From Monarcha castaneiventris obscurior (taxonomy: Eukaryota > Chordata > Aves > Passeriformes > Monarchidae), in assembly GCA_026261815.1 (NCBI GenBank), contig JAMPIT010000510.1, positions 20,265,001 to 20,329,000 on the forward strand: DNA of 64,000 nucleotides, in the 5' to 3' direction. Each line of letters starts with the position of its first letter. Within the stretch, counting starts at the first letter, position 1. Below are positions 12,531-25,186 of this stretch, piece after piece. Under the pieces are notes generated by a model that was not told where the DNA came from, made no database searches, and saw only the letters and a list, made by a program, of their open reading frames with translations. Made by a program: the position numbers and the translations under genes.

Positions 12531-13280
12531 GGAGATTGTTGGTTTAGTAGGTGAATAAGGAATGCTAACAAATAAGAAAAAAAACCCCACCAAACCGTAG
12601 GGTTACATATTATGCCCCGATTTTCCCCTCTAATATACGGGGAATAAAAAGACAAACGCACCGGCCGACCCTTGTCAAAACGCGAAGAGATTGCTCCCCT
12701 GCAGTAACCTCCCCGTCTCGAAACCAAACGGACTTTTTTAAAAGCGGGGGGAGAAAAAGGGGAAAGGAAGTAAAAGCCTTGAAAGCGATGTACTCCCTGT
12801 CTCCGGGCTATGCAGAGGTTATTTTGCCTGCGGTCACATTTCTCACTGTAATCTACGGGAATTTTGCCGAGATACTGTTGATGCCTGAGCCTAAAAATGT
12901 ACTGATGTGCACAAATGAACGGAGAAAATTACAGAGCGAACGAAAACGAATGTTAATAAAAACTCAGTCCCGCAAAGATGTAGAAAGAATTCCCAAGCGT
13001 CCTTTCCCTGAAAGCCTTAATTGGGTTTGGATTTTTCTCTTTTATTTTTAAGGAAAAGGTATTTTAAAATATTTTCCGCTGGAGCCGGCTCCAGGGACGA
13101 GGCATCTCTCCCCGCTGAGAAGTGGCTCGCCACCGGGGGGTGGTGGATTCAGCCTTATTCCGAGGGATTCCCGCTGCCCAGGGGCTGAACCCCGGGGCTC
13201 CGAGCCGCAGGGAGGCAAAGGGTTAACAGCTTCTGAATGCACACCAAGCCCAAAGCTACTGGGAAAGAATATCCAAAAAA
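12531..13280. other. Upstream flank of GSX1 between CpG-rich blocks
   Basis: Mixed sequence with an A-rich part near 12,560 to 12,600 and a short CpG-rich patch near 13,080 to 13,220. Open frames here, including one of about 90 codons from 12,779, show no domain and are probably chance. No gene is supported. Confidence 0.6.
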
Positions 13281-13705
13281 ATAACCAGTTTTTTTTCCAG
13301 CCGCTGGACCTTATTGAATGTCATTGAAGAAAGTTTTGAATGCCAGATAAAGAGAGGCGAATTAAAGTGTGTGACAGCAGAGGATAAGCAAACACAAAGA
13401 GAACTCTGTCACACTTTGGGCAAAATCCGTGGGCTTTTTACCAAGCCTCTTCGCTATGATTGAATTAAGTAATAGGAAAACATTTTCTTTCAGTTTAGAG
13501 CCATTAGACAAAAACTTCAAAGCGAATAACACTTTTTAATGTGCAGCTCAACAATGGAATCTGTTTTGTGCTGAAATGTTTAAATGGTTTGTTGTGCAAC
13601 TGTGGGCTGAAATAACCTAGACCGCAGCAAAATAGCATCCTTCAGGCCATTTTATGAGCGCTTGAAACTAGCACAGACCTTTAATATCAGAGCTAGCTAG
13701 CTCCC
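13281..13705. promoter_or_regulatory. Candidate conserved enhancer about 2 kb upstream of GSX1
   Basis: This low-CpG, motif-dense block lies between two CpG islands. It carries an inverted pair of TGTGACAG sites (13,364 to 13,377 and 13,406 to 13,417), the TALE (MEIS/PREP) core TGACAG. It also holds AT-rich homeodomain cores (GAATTAAAG, GAATTAAGTAATAGG, TTTTTAATG) and a perfect 14-base palindrome, GAGCTAGCTAGCTC, at 13,690 to 13,703. No repeat origin or coding frame explains it. The enhancer call is inference; the motifs are seen directly. Confidence 0.35.
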
Positions 13706-13814
13706 CTATCCGTCTTTTTGCGCCCCTCTCTTTTTATGTATTTTGGGGTGGGCTTTTTTTGGTTTTTAATAGAGGAAATTCTCCTGATATATTTGCTATC
13801 TCGAAACGACCGCA

Positions 13815-14425
13815 GCTAAACGAAAAGGGTTCCGAGAGCGGGGGACAGGGATCCGCCGGCGGGGCGGGCGCTGCCGGGGGCTCGGGGGGCTCGGGGGAGC
13901 TGCTCCCGGGGCTGCGGGGGGCTGTGCCCGGCCCGGGGGGCTCCTGCCGGGATGGGGGCTCCTGCCGGGATGGGCTCCCCGGCGGCAGCGGGAAGTGCCG
14001 GCGCTTGGGCTCCCGACCGGGAGAATGGCCGGGCCATAGCTGCTCCCCCCAGCCCTGCCCGCTCTGTCACAGCCCCGGAGAAGGAGATGGGGAGAGGGAC
14101 GCATCGGGGTGAGCATCAGCCGGGGCACCCTCAGTGAGGGGAGCGTCAGGGATCTGTGCCGGGGATGAAGGAGAGAGAGGGCACCAGCTCTAGCGCTGAC
14201 TGAGCCGTGCCTTCCCCTGGGGATGGGTGACCTAGGACACGGCTGCCTGCGAGGGGACAAGGTGTCTGTCACACTGCCGCTGCCTGGGGGCGGCTGCGCC
14301 GGCATCGGCTGAAAGGAGCTCCCTCGTCATTCTGAGGGACCAGCCATCATCGCCTTTTGTGGCGAGGCCCTCACTCGCCGCGGTGGTCGCCGTTTCTGCC
14401 TGAGGGCAGGAGGTGCCACGCACCA
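13815..14425. other. Second CpG island upstream of GSX1
   Basis: A block of about 600 bases very rich in G, C and CpG, with imperfect repeats of GGGGGCTC and CTGCCGGGATGG units near 13,860 to 13,980. It may be an outlying part of the GSX1 regulatory domain or the promoter of an unannotated RNA. The glycine- and serine-rich frame that runs through it on the plus strand is low-complexity and not convincing as protein. Confidence 0.6.
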
Positions 14426-15759
14426 TCAAGCCCTAAGTGAGGCACGGAGAGGTGCGTTAGTTTGGGAGCTGTGGGGAGGCGAGGTTGAAAATACTGCTGG
14501 AATGGGCAGGAATCGCTATTTCCAAGGAGACCATGACCTTGGTAGGTGAGCAAGGCTGACGATTTGTGAGTTACTGTAACATTTCCCAGCCTAGCTCGAG
14601 TAATTATTTTCGAATGGCAAATACCAAAATGTAAATCAAAGCCAATTCTGAGCCACAAGGCACAACACCATGTGATGGATTCTCCAAAGAATGTGCTTAC
14701 ATTGGACAAACACACCCAGGAGCAAGCCTGTGAGATACCTGTGAATCCCTTCAATTAACTTGATCTGATCTGAACTGAGTGATTCTGAGTTTAAGTAAAC
14801 AGAAATAGCGTTTTTTAAATCACTGCCTTATCAGCAAGATTGATTTTTGTAGCTGCTGGACTTTTCTCACTGATCTCTTGCTCAATTGTACAGGACTAAC
14901 TGCATGAACAGATACCCAAACTATGTTATTTCTGGTTCCTTACTCAAACTGTGCTCTGTACAGAATGAGTGTTTCCTCATGGGTTTATCTTGTGCATTGA
15001 CACCACAGGGCCTGCTTGCCCATCTGTTTTGGCAGTGTTTATTTCCACAGCATTTCAGAAGGAAGGTGGAGCAAGCTCTGTTCTGCTGATGGATCACCAA
15101 GGTGCAGTGATGAGGGCTGGCAACTATTTGGGACCAGCAGATGAAGCTTGTGGAGCATTTGTGTTGCATGTGTTATGTTCACAAGAAGCTCAGTGTTTGA
15201 AAACTGCAGTGTGTATTTGTATGTTCTGTGCACTGACTTTGGTCAGATGCTTTGGTCAGAAGCGTTTGTCACCCTCAAAGTCAAACTTCAGGGAAGGCAA
15301 GCAGTCACTGAGAACACAAGGACTGAGTATCTGCAGAAAGACCAAACAGAAACTTCTTATCATGATCTCAGTAATTTACTTTGCACTGTCTGCGAAATAC
15401 CATGAGAAACACGAATAAAAGCCAGTCTGAAAACAGGACACATCACATCTGACCAGAAGCCCATCTATGACCATAACTTCTCTGCAGCAGTGGCTGTGGT
15501 GAAAATCTTAGGAAGTCTATGGGAAAATGAGAAGCGTAAAGTGGGTCTTCCATGGTTTCCTTCTGGCCTCCAGTGATTCACAATACAAGGGATTCCAGAA
15601 ACATAAACTGTGTTTGTGTTTAATTTCTGTTTTTCCAAAATAAAGTCTATATCAAAGGGGGTTTTGTTGTGAGAGCTTTCCTTTAGCTCTTGTCTGCTCA
15701 ATTAACTCCCCCGAAATTTATGATTGTATAAGTTTTGTAGCCTACCAGCAATTGTTTCA

Positions 15760-16074
15760 GAGGGGGCTTAAAAAAAAGGAGAGACTATTTACAAGGACAA
15801 ATAGTGACAGCACAAAGGGGAATGGGTTTAAACTGCAAGTGGAGACATTTAGATTATTTGTTAGGGAGAAATTCAGAGGGTAGTGAGACACTGGAACAGG
15901 TTGTCCAGAGAAGTTGTGGATGCACCATCCCTGGAAGTGCTCAAGGCCAGGCTGGATGGGGCCCTGAGAACCAGGTCTAGTGAGTGGCATCTCTGCCCGT
16001 AGTGAGGGGGGTTTGAAATAGGTGATCTTTAAGGTCCCTTTGACCCTAAATCATTCAATGTTTCTATGATCCAA
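15760..16074 (+). mobile_element. CR1 LINE 3' end fragment, sense on plus strand
   Basis: The segment matches the 3' end of avian CR1 retrotransposons by recall. In order it shows the ACTATTTACAAGGACAAATAG region, the phrases GACACTGGAACAGGTTG and CACCATCCCTGGAAGTGCTC, GGCCAGGCTGGATGGGGCCC, and the terminal GTGATCTTTAAGGTCCC. It ends near TTTCTATGATCC, the remnant of the short 3' tail repeat. It is 5'-truncated and does not encode a complete reverse transcriptase. Divergence looks moderate, so it is an old, inactive copy. Confidence 0.93.
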
Positions 16075-17822
16075 CCCTGCCACATTTCCATGTGGTTCGT
16101 CCAGTTTCATCTGTTTTCCATCACAAGTTATTAAGACAATAGCTTATTTTGCCAGTAAAACCTGTGCCGCAGGAGGACCAAGTCAAAGTTGCTTGTTTCT
16201 GTGACCTTTATTTTCTTTTCCTTTGATCATTTTCCACAGCAGATATCTAGGGTAGAGATTTGCCATTTAGATCTTCAGTCTCATTGGTTCCTAACAGGGT
16301 TGGTTTATAAGGCAATCTTGTACTCATCTTCTAGGAAGAAAATTTGTTTCTCTGTTTCTCCCCCTTGAAATTTGACCTTTCACTGAGGAGGAGGTTTCAA
16401 AGAAGTAGCTGGATATAAATAATGAAAAAGTAACAAGAAAAGCAGGAATATGTAAAAACAAACAATTTAAAATAACCTTTTGCTTTTACAGTGAGACCAC
16501 ATTTCAAATTGCTGGTGACCTTGTAGGACAAAAGTACACAAAGCATGCAGGAGTGTTTGAGAATTATGAAGACAAGGAGTTGCAAAAGAAGAGTTGGATA
16601 TTACTACTGCAGATGTTGTTAAAATAACAAATTGTTAGAAATACCCTCCTTCAACCTCAGAATTTACTCTATTTCTCAGCCTTTTTTAATTGCTGTTTTC
16701 TGCTTTCTCCACACTTCTCACCTTTATGTATTTCAAGTCCTCAAAAAACTGAAAGTTTTAGAGATTTCCAGGCTGCCCTTTGAAAACATCCAAGGGGAAA
16801 TTCTGTTATCTTGTACGGTAAGAAACGATATAATATCTGTTATTTATATGAAACATTTGAACAGTTTCCCGTAGCTGATGTACTTCTTTTTGGCTTTTAA
16901 TCACATTAATGTGGATGCTATCATCAAACCAGATTGATCTGCAGCATGGGTTCTTGAGGTTGTGGGTACACTGGTTTCAGTGCTGGCTTCTTGTCCCCTT
17001 CCTGGCAGATTTAGAGGGTCTTGCAGTGGTTGCAGTTATTGCTAAATGGACATCTGGGTAGTGCATTCTGTGATGGAAGAGAGAGAAATAAAGGTCTATT
17101 AGATTCACTGATAAAGATCTTTCTTCGACTTCTAAGAGAAGTTCTACGGGAAGCTGACAGAAATAAAAAGGAGTTTTCCCCTATCACTTAAAAGAGAATA
17201 CCAGAGACCTGAAGATATTATAGCCAATAAAGCCACTGAAGAACAAGCTCCCAGGTGGAGCTCCCCAACACACAGAAGGCATTTCCTAGATGCTTTTGCA
17301 GTGCTGCTAAACAATCACATGCAGAAACTCATCTCGAGTGTTGCCAGAGGAGGAGGATGGCAAATGGGGCAGGATGTTCTGCTCTGGATCAAGGGCTCTT
17401 AGGCTGCACATGGTGAGTGGCAAGGGTTGTGAGTAAAGAGGGAGGTTTGCTTACCTGCCCCAGGGTTTCCTGGCCACTGCTGGTGACATGGTGACAGAAA
17501 GCTGCAGAACTGTGTAGCTCAGTTCCTTCTTTCATGCTGACTAATACATGTTCCTCAAGTGTTTATCACACATGAATGTGAAACGATTTCCTTAAATACT
17601 TATTCAGCTTGTGTAAAGCAGACCTCACCAAGGTATGTTAATTCCTTTAACTTGACAGCCCTGGCAGTAGACTGAGAAAAGGAACACTCCGAACTGACAA
17701 AATGATTTTCTTATTTTCATTACCTTTTTGAGGACTTAAACACCCCTTTTGAACACAGTAAAGTATCCAGACCATATTAGGTTACATGCGTTTGTGTCTG
17801 CATACCTGGACACAAACTGGTA

Positions 17823-17927
<105 letters not shown>

Positions 17928-20900
17928 TATAGACATATCAGGTGTGTATGATGGGTGTTTACAGCCATACACAACCATATTGTAGCAACTATATAGAAAC
18001 AATTTCCTGGAAACTGAGCCGTTTGTTGACCTCCTTACATTTGCATGTAAATCTTCTAGTTTACAGCAGATTATTTTTTAGAGACGCAAAACAACCACTG
18101 GCTAACAAAAACAGCATCAGGCATATCCAAGCCAGTACATGACAAACATATGTGATGGCACTGCATTTTTTTCTGTTTCAAAATCAAGTAAAGCCTGTGA
18201 ACTTCCTTCTTCAGCTTGTTTGTTTTGGAAAGTATAGTGACCTAATACTTAACAAAGTTTGGATTTGTAGTTGTTACGGGCTGTGCTGGATTAGTAACCT
18301 GGGAAGTTTCCTACTCAAAATGTGAATGTCACAAATCTGACTCCATGCCCTTTTGTTGTTAGATCTTCATCTTCCACCTTTGGAGAATGGTCTCAAAGAC
18401 TCTCCTCTCCTATGTCCCTGTGTACCTGGTGTGTAGAATCACAGCTGAGCTACTGCTGGGATGTGCATGAGCAAAGAGGTTCAAGGTTTCTCTTAAAAAA
18501 GCTCAATTTTTGGCTTTAGTCTCATGTGCCAGTCCCTCCCATCACAGGCTGAGGTGGTTCCCTGAATTGTGGTCCAGCAATAGTGTCCACCACATCATCC
18601 CAAACAGAGCAGTCTTATATTTTGGGAAGATAGCCCCAAGCTGGGTGCTTTGATATGAAAAAGATTATCTCAAAATAGGGGCCGTAGGCCAGTGAAGTTC
18701 AATAGGAAGGCAGCATACTCCAAAACATAATTTGGATTTCCTGGACTTCTGGAATCCCACAGGCTTGTCAGACCCTTGAACTTCAACTCTTGCAGTTTAT
18801 GAGAAATACTTGATCATGAAAGGATAAATTCATGGCTGTATAAGTGCTTATCATCAGCCATTCAAAGTATTTCTTCTCCCCTACAAGAAACAAAAGAATC
18901 TTAGCCAAATTTTATTTTTAATGTGATTGTACACATGAACTCTCCTCAGTGTGTTACCTTCCACTGCACCTATTCCAGACAATGCAGGGAATGCACTGTT
19001 TTAAGGAGAGAAGGTCCATATAAGAGCTGGCTGTTGCTGACTCCCTCTGTAGCCAGTGGGAAGAAACATGTACTTGCACAGAGGGATTCATTTGACTTAT
19101 TGCAGAAATCCTTAAAGTTAAAAAAATGAAAACATCCCACCAGAAACGCTTACCCAGTGCTATAAAGGATCCCTAAATGCCAAACCCAAATGAATGTGCC
19201 CAGGTGAAGCCCACGGGTGCTCTGCCTCTGTGAGGCTCTGCTGCCTCAGCTCTTGCCTTTTCTCACAGATGCAGGCTGCAACTCTTTGGAGCATGAACTC
19301 TCCAGAAGCCATGGAGCTGCACAGCGTGAGCTGTGTGGAGCCCCTCCACTCCCACTTTTGAATCATTAAATCTGACAATGAGTCATTGTTTTTCTGACAC
19401 CTCTTGCAGCTTGTATAGACAAGGTCAGAGCCTTTTAACTCTACTTCTGTCCCAGAGTATGGAAACTAATTAGAACCCTCTGTGGGTTTGGTGTTCCTGT
19501 CCTGGGAGACCAGATTGATCCATACGATTTTAGGCAGCCATTCCCCTTTACTCTGTATCTTCTAACATCTCCCTCCAGTTTTTCAACTTCACTCCTTTGG
19601 ATACTGCCCTTACTTTTCCTCCTCTTCCTCAGAGTGTCCATAATTTTTTCCATCAGCATCTTCCCTTGCTGCCTCTCTTCTCTTCAGCCAGATCACCATC
19701 TCAGTAAATAGAACAAGGCTTCTTGTTCTATTGAAAAACTATTGATTTTCATCCAGAAGTGTGAGAGAAAAGGTTTGAGTCTGAAGTCTTCCAATTATCT
19801 CCTCCAAGACAAGGAGGGTTGATAGAGTCTTCTCCAAATTTTTTACACTGCCCAGATGCAGGGCTAGAAAAAAATAAACAAATTAAACCAAACCAACAAG
19901 ACCACCAAACAGGTGAGGAGACTCTACTGTCTTGGTCACAGGCACATAAAAAGAAGCAGTAGGTTAAACTGACCATGGAGAACAGGCTGGGGGAAAAGGA
20001 AATTGGCAATCAGGAAAGAGGAGGAGATAAATTCAGAAATTTCAATACATGTCAGGAGATTAATTGTTCTCGGTGGTGAATAAATATTTAGATCTAGTCT
20101 TCAGCACCAGCTGAAAAAGCTCAGCAATAGCACAAATTGTCCCTGCTTCTTGAGAAATTTTAAACAAATTTCCACTTGTTCTCTTTTGACAGATGAGATG
20201 TTATACACCAAGAAAAAAAAAACTGAAGTGTGTCCGCCCTGATTTTCCATCTCACTTCTCCTGTGGACACTCTCTGTCTTTTATTTCATCAAATCCCCTC
20301 CTTTCCAGCAGTATAATCAACCTCACATCAGGGAAACTCCTCCCTTCAGAAGGGAAATTTTTTCGTATCACTGGTGGTCTTAAAACTACACCATCCTTTT
20401 TGGAGCTGAGGCAGTGAAGGAAGGCTCATGCTCCTGCTGTAGGTATCAGCAAGGCTTCTCTGCTTCTTCACAGAGCAACAGATCTAGATCAATAGTAAAA
20501 ATCTCCCTTTGAAGGAAGGAAACCTTCTTGAGGGAATTACTGTAGTGGTTGCATGTGATAGGCAAAAAGAGCATGAGAATAATGTGTGTGTGGTCCCTGT
20601 CTATTCAGGACCTGTCTGTAGATGAGATGTTCCTTTGAGACGTGTTTGCAATCAAAATTGGATGCCAAAAATATTTTGCTGACATGACAAGAAATCCCAT
20701 GTAAAACCTGCCCAGAAGTGAGCTGAACACCCAGCGAAGGGTGCTAATACAGAGTCGAAGTCATGGCAAGTGTTTTCCACTCTGAAAACCAAAGAAATAA
20801 CAAAGCTGCCAGTAAAACATTTTTAAAAATTACTGAAACTACAAACACACATACAGAGATGCAAACCTGAGTCTGAAAATGGCCATTGTGGCCTCCATGA

Positions 20901-21372
20901 AACCTACCAGCATGCAGAATTTAATTCAGCTGTTTGTTAGCTCAGGTTGGTTGTCAGGGATCAAAACAACACCATAATGGTCTTCTGAGACCAGCTTATT
21001 CTGCAGACCCCTGGTCACTCCAGAAGCTGCTGCCAGGGGGTTCTTTGCCTGGAGAGCATCACAGGTATTGTCCCATCTCCTTCACGTCTTGGAAACTTTG
21101 TTCAGAAAAGAATATTTTCTTTTATGTTTGGGTCGTATTTCAGCTAGTTATATGGGCTTGTTCAACCCAGGCAGTGTGGGTGAAGCAGTACAAGTTCAAC
21201 ACCCCTCACACACGCCCCTTTGGTGGCCCCTTCAGTTATGCTTGGAAGTGAGAAATGGGGGGAATAATTTCTGCTGCAGCTCCCATGAGATGGGGGAAGG
21301 CAGCCAAGATGTGAGGGTGGGCAAGGGGAAGAGCTCCAACACCTGCAGTTTCAACAAATATCATTTTTACTG

Positions 21373-21460
21373 TTTAAAATGCTATGGTACAAATGAGGGA
21401 ATAATCAAGAATTAAATAATAACATTTAAAATTTTATGGTAAAAGTGAGGGAATAATTGA
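21373..21460 (+). repeat. Imperfect tandem duplication, period about 52
   Basis: Two adjacent segments of about 36 bases share the pattern TTTAAAAT, TATGGTA and GAGGGAATAAT, starting at 21,373 and 21,425. The copies differ at a few bases, so the duplication is not recent. No gene lies here. Confidence 0.75.
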
Positions 21461-24400
21461 AAGAAATTCTCCTTTAGTCATGGAAAAATGTCCCCAGCAG
21501 AGTCTCACAGAACAGCTCAGGAGAGAGAGGCACATATTTCATTAGAATTAAAAACTAACAAAGGACAACAACCAAAAAACCAGCCCATTCATTTAACATT
21601 TTTTTTAAATGGCAAATTTAGAAAATATTGCCATTTATGATGCATATCCCATTTGTTTTTTATTTCTCAGATCAACGTACCATACCTGCTCTGTCCCTGT
21701 TCCCCTCTGTTGCTTCTCATCCTCTCCTGGGCAGCTGGGCATTCTGGATGGCTCCAGGCATTTGTCCACCTCTCAGCCTCCAAAAAGGACCAGTGCTGAG
21801 AGATTGCAGACCCTTACAAGGGACAAACTACTGCATTTATTCTTCCCTGCCTCAAACTAAACTTTATTTCCTAAATGTTATCACATCTTCAGGTTCCTGG
21901 TCAGATGTGTTTTGAAGTCAGTGGGAGAACTGCCATTGCTTCCAATGGCTTTTGAATACCTGTTCCTTGCAATACTTTCCAGGGGTTTGTTGTTGTTCCC
22001 TCTTCAAGGAATTAGTTTTGTGCTGTTCTTCACACCAGAATGAGGAAAAATGTTCAGCAGTTGCTGATTCTCCTTCCACTTCATGGTTTACCTTCACAAA
22101 CCTCTATTTCCCATTCTGAATCAGGGAGCACAGTCCAGCCACCCTCTTCACATCCCACTTCACTGTGCTAACAGTGGCAGCAGAAGCTGCTGAGCTGTAC
22201 TCAAACTTTAGGGGACTTTCAAAAGTAGATATATCCTGTGTGATTAAATCCAAGGTAGGAGCTAATGTCAGGTGATACATCTTGCTTATTTTCCTGTTTA
22301 TATTAGTGTTTTCGTAGGGAGCAATATTTCAGTTTTCTTGTCACAACTCCCTGGCTGTGTCCTCATATCATACTCAAGCCTGGTTGACGGGATGGTTTAA
22401 GGATATGTGAGTTGGGTGCCTTCTTGAAAAGAACAAAAAGGGAAGCTCTGCCCCAACAGGCACATGAAATTGGTACAACCCGTAAATGGGGCCAGGAGGA
22501 CCCAAACCAGCTACTGGGCTCTCAAGAAGCAGCAAAGCAGAGGCACAGTGGACACATTGGCTCTAAACCTTGTTCAGAAGATGGCCCATCATCTGAAAGG
22601 AACGTAGAAGATGATATTGCAGAGGCTTCAGGCTACACACCAGCCCCTACTGTGCTGCATTGCTGCTGGGGTGGGTGCAGCCCCAGAAGACAAAGGTCCC
22701 CATCCATAGGGACAAACACATTGTCTCCATAGCCAGGCCTTCCAAATTCAGTGTGCTGAGCCTGTGACTTTGTTTCTAAATTACTGAGTGGATGGAAAGC
22801 TGAGCTGCAACGGAAAAACAGTACATCTGAAACCTAAATCCTGTTTATTCTGCTGCTAATAATTGTCCTTGTTTTGACCATTTTGCTCAGAAGAAAACAA
22901 GGATCTGGGTCTTTCAGCCCATATTTCTCTGCTAGAGCATCACTGACAGCCATGAATGTGACTTGCACAATGCTCATATCAGCAGAACAGAGGAAGCCAC
23001 AATCAATGTATGGCCTGTCCCCATCCACCCACCCAGTTGTGGTTATCTCCTGGAAGGTCACTTTTATGAAGATTCACCTCCAAAAGAAGAGTGTAAGGGA
23101 AAGCACATGCTCACTGTTACATGCCTTGGCTTCTCCTGGAGGACAATTCCCCTGCAAGCTGCGCACAATGCAGCATTTCTGCCAGCACAGGAGGCCAAAT
23201 CCCAAAGAGAGGATAAAAAGACGCCTGAGTCACATTTGTTAACTCCTCATGCGTTAGAGAACTGCATACCCAGAAGAAGGAAAGCACTAAAGAACAACAG
23301 TGTTAGAGCCCAGAAACAACCAAAGTCCCATTTTCATCTTATGCAGTACAATACACTCACCTCACTTGATGAAAACAATGCTATTTTTAACCTTTTGATG
23401 GCACTAGGAATAGGACAAGGCTCTGAATTTATAGGTGTTATATTGGCTGATATTTTACAGGCTTTTTTATTAGTATCATTAGAATAAAATAAACTTGTGA
23501 GTGATAAGGATATAAGTGCAATGCAAATGATTAACATAAATTAAAAAAAACTATAATTATCTTTCTACAGTGGAAGATGAAAACCAGACACAAACATATT
23601 CTTGAACTTCTTTTCTGCATATGTCTCAAAGGTCCCTTTGTCCACTTTCTAGATTGCTCATAGAAATGCCTTTCTCAAGCAGTGATTGTTCATGGTTTCA
23701 CAATGGACATGGAGGTCACTCTTGGAATCAAAAAATTAAAACCTCCGAATTTTTCTTTTGCCATTAACTTCTAATATGGAACAAAAAAAGGCTTTATTTC
23801 CTTCAATAATAGATAAGGGTCAAAGGCTACACATTAAAATCCCCTCCATTAGGCACAGTCAATTGAATTTTGAAGTTGGAGTTTTTATTCTTGGGAGTCT
23901 TGGTTGGGAACTAAATATTAGAAGAAGTCACATTTCCCGGAAAAAAAAAAAAAGCCTGAGGACAAAGGGACCTGCTGATGAGTGTTCACACGACTCGGGG
24001 CTATGGCAGCACTGAGGATCAGGTTCTGACTCTCAGCTCTAAGGAGGCAGTGATGGATGATGCCCCAGTGCGAAGGCTGAGCAGTGATAAATGAGGCAGC
24101 CACGCTGAGCACACTCAGGGTAGCATGGTAGTTTTACAACACATCATAAAACAACACTGGCTGCTGCTTTGATGGACAAAACTCGTGGAGACTGGAGAGG
24201 AAATATCAGCTGTCTGTGACAAGCCACCGGGAAGGTCTGGCTGGCAACCGAATGCAAAGTAGAGCACCTTTGCTGGTGCTTCTGCTGGGAGAGAAAGAAC
24301 AGCCATTCTCTAGGAAAAGACAGTTCATGCCTTTCCTCTATGGATTGGCATCCATAGTGGGACTGCAGGTCAAGAATGGTGGGCAACACAGGACTCAAAA

Positions 24401-25140
24401 CCCCTGAGATATTTTGAGCCTTGGTCTCAGACACATAGGTATGGTGGGACATTTGGGACCTTGTTCCTGGACTTTGGAAAGAGACAGATGCCAAAACTTG
24501 GTGGTAAAATTTCAAAGAAATTAACTGAGTGAGTTCATGGTTTCATCAGTCCTTTGAGTGGACTTTCCTCATTGAAGATGCCCTGGGAGAGAAGAGGGTG
24601 GCCAGCTGACACATCTACAGTCATAAGGGACCTGTCTCTGTGACCTGCAGCTCTGCAAGAGCTCCAGCCAACCTCATTTCCCCAGGACCCCATCCCCAAA
24701 CCCAGCCACCTCTCAGAGTCACACTCTGCCCCTGAGCAGTGGCTGTAACCACACTGCAGTTACATTACCCAAGGCTGAAAACTCTCCTGCACGTGCCCGA
24801 CTTTCCACATGTGAGCACCTGGTGTTCAGAACATGCATCAGTCATTGCTTTATTGAAGAGTGAGTTATTGATCCTGATTTATTAGTACAGATCCTACATA
24901 AAAGCTAAGAAAATAAATAGGTTCATGAAATACTGGGGTCATCTGTTTAGCACTGTGATGATTTTGACCTGATTAATTTTCATGTTGACCCAAATATTTT
25001 GTTGATTTCGATACATGTGACAATTTTCACACATTGAACAACGCAACAGGTAAGCCATATACTGTCTTCACTTTGTGATTGAAGGTGGGAATCAGTGAAA
25101 CCAACAGAGTGAGACATGTTTGGAGGAAGAGAGAAAAATC

Positions 25141-25186
25141 TTGATTTGTTTTTATTTTTTTTGTTTGTTTGTTTGTTTTATTTGAT
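25141..25186 (+). repeat. T-rich (TTTG)n simple repeat
   Basis: A run of T with several GTTT units in tandem. It is simple-sequence DNA and could be the reverse of a poly(A) tail, but no retrotransposon body is recognised beside it. Confidence 0.8.

Noticed and set aside
13759..14112. Gly/Ser-rich plus-strand frame in the second CpG island
   Set aside because: Low-complexity translation of G-rich repeats; not convincing as a gene.
14969..15418. Plus-strand open frame of 149 codons
   Set aside because: No homology is recognised, it has no supporting splice or promoter context, and several shorter frames overlap it.
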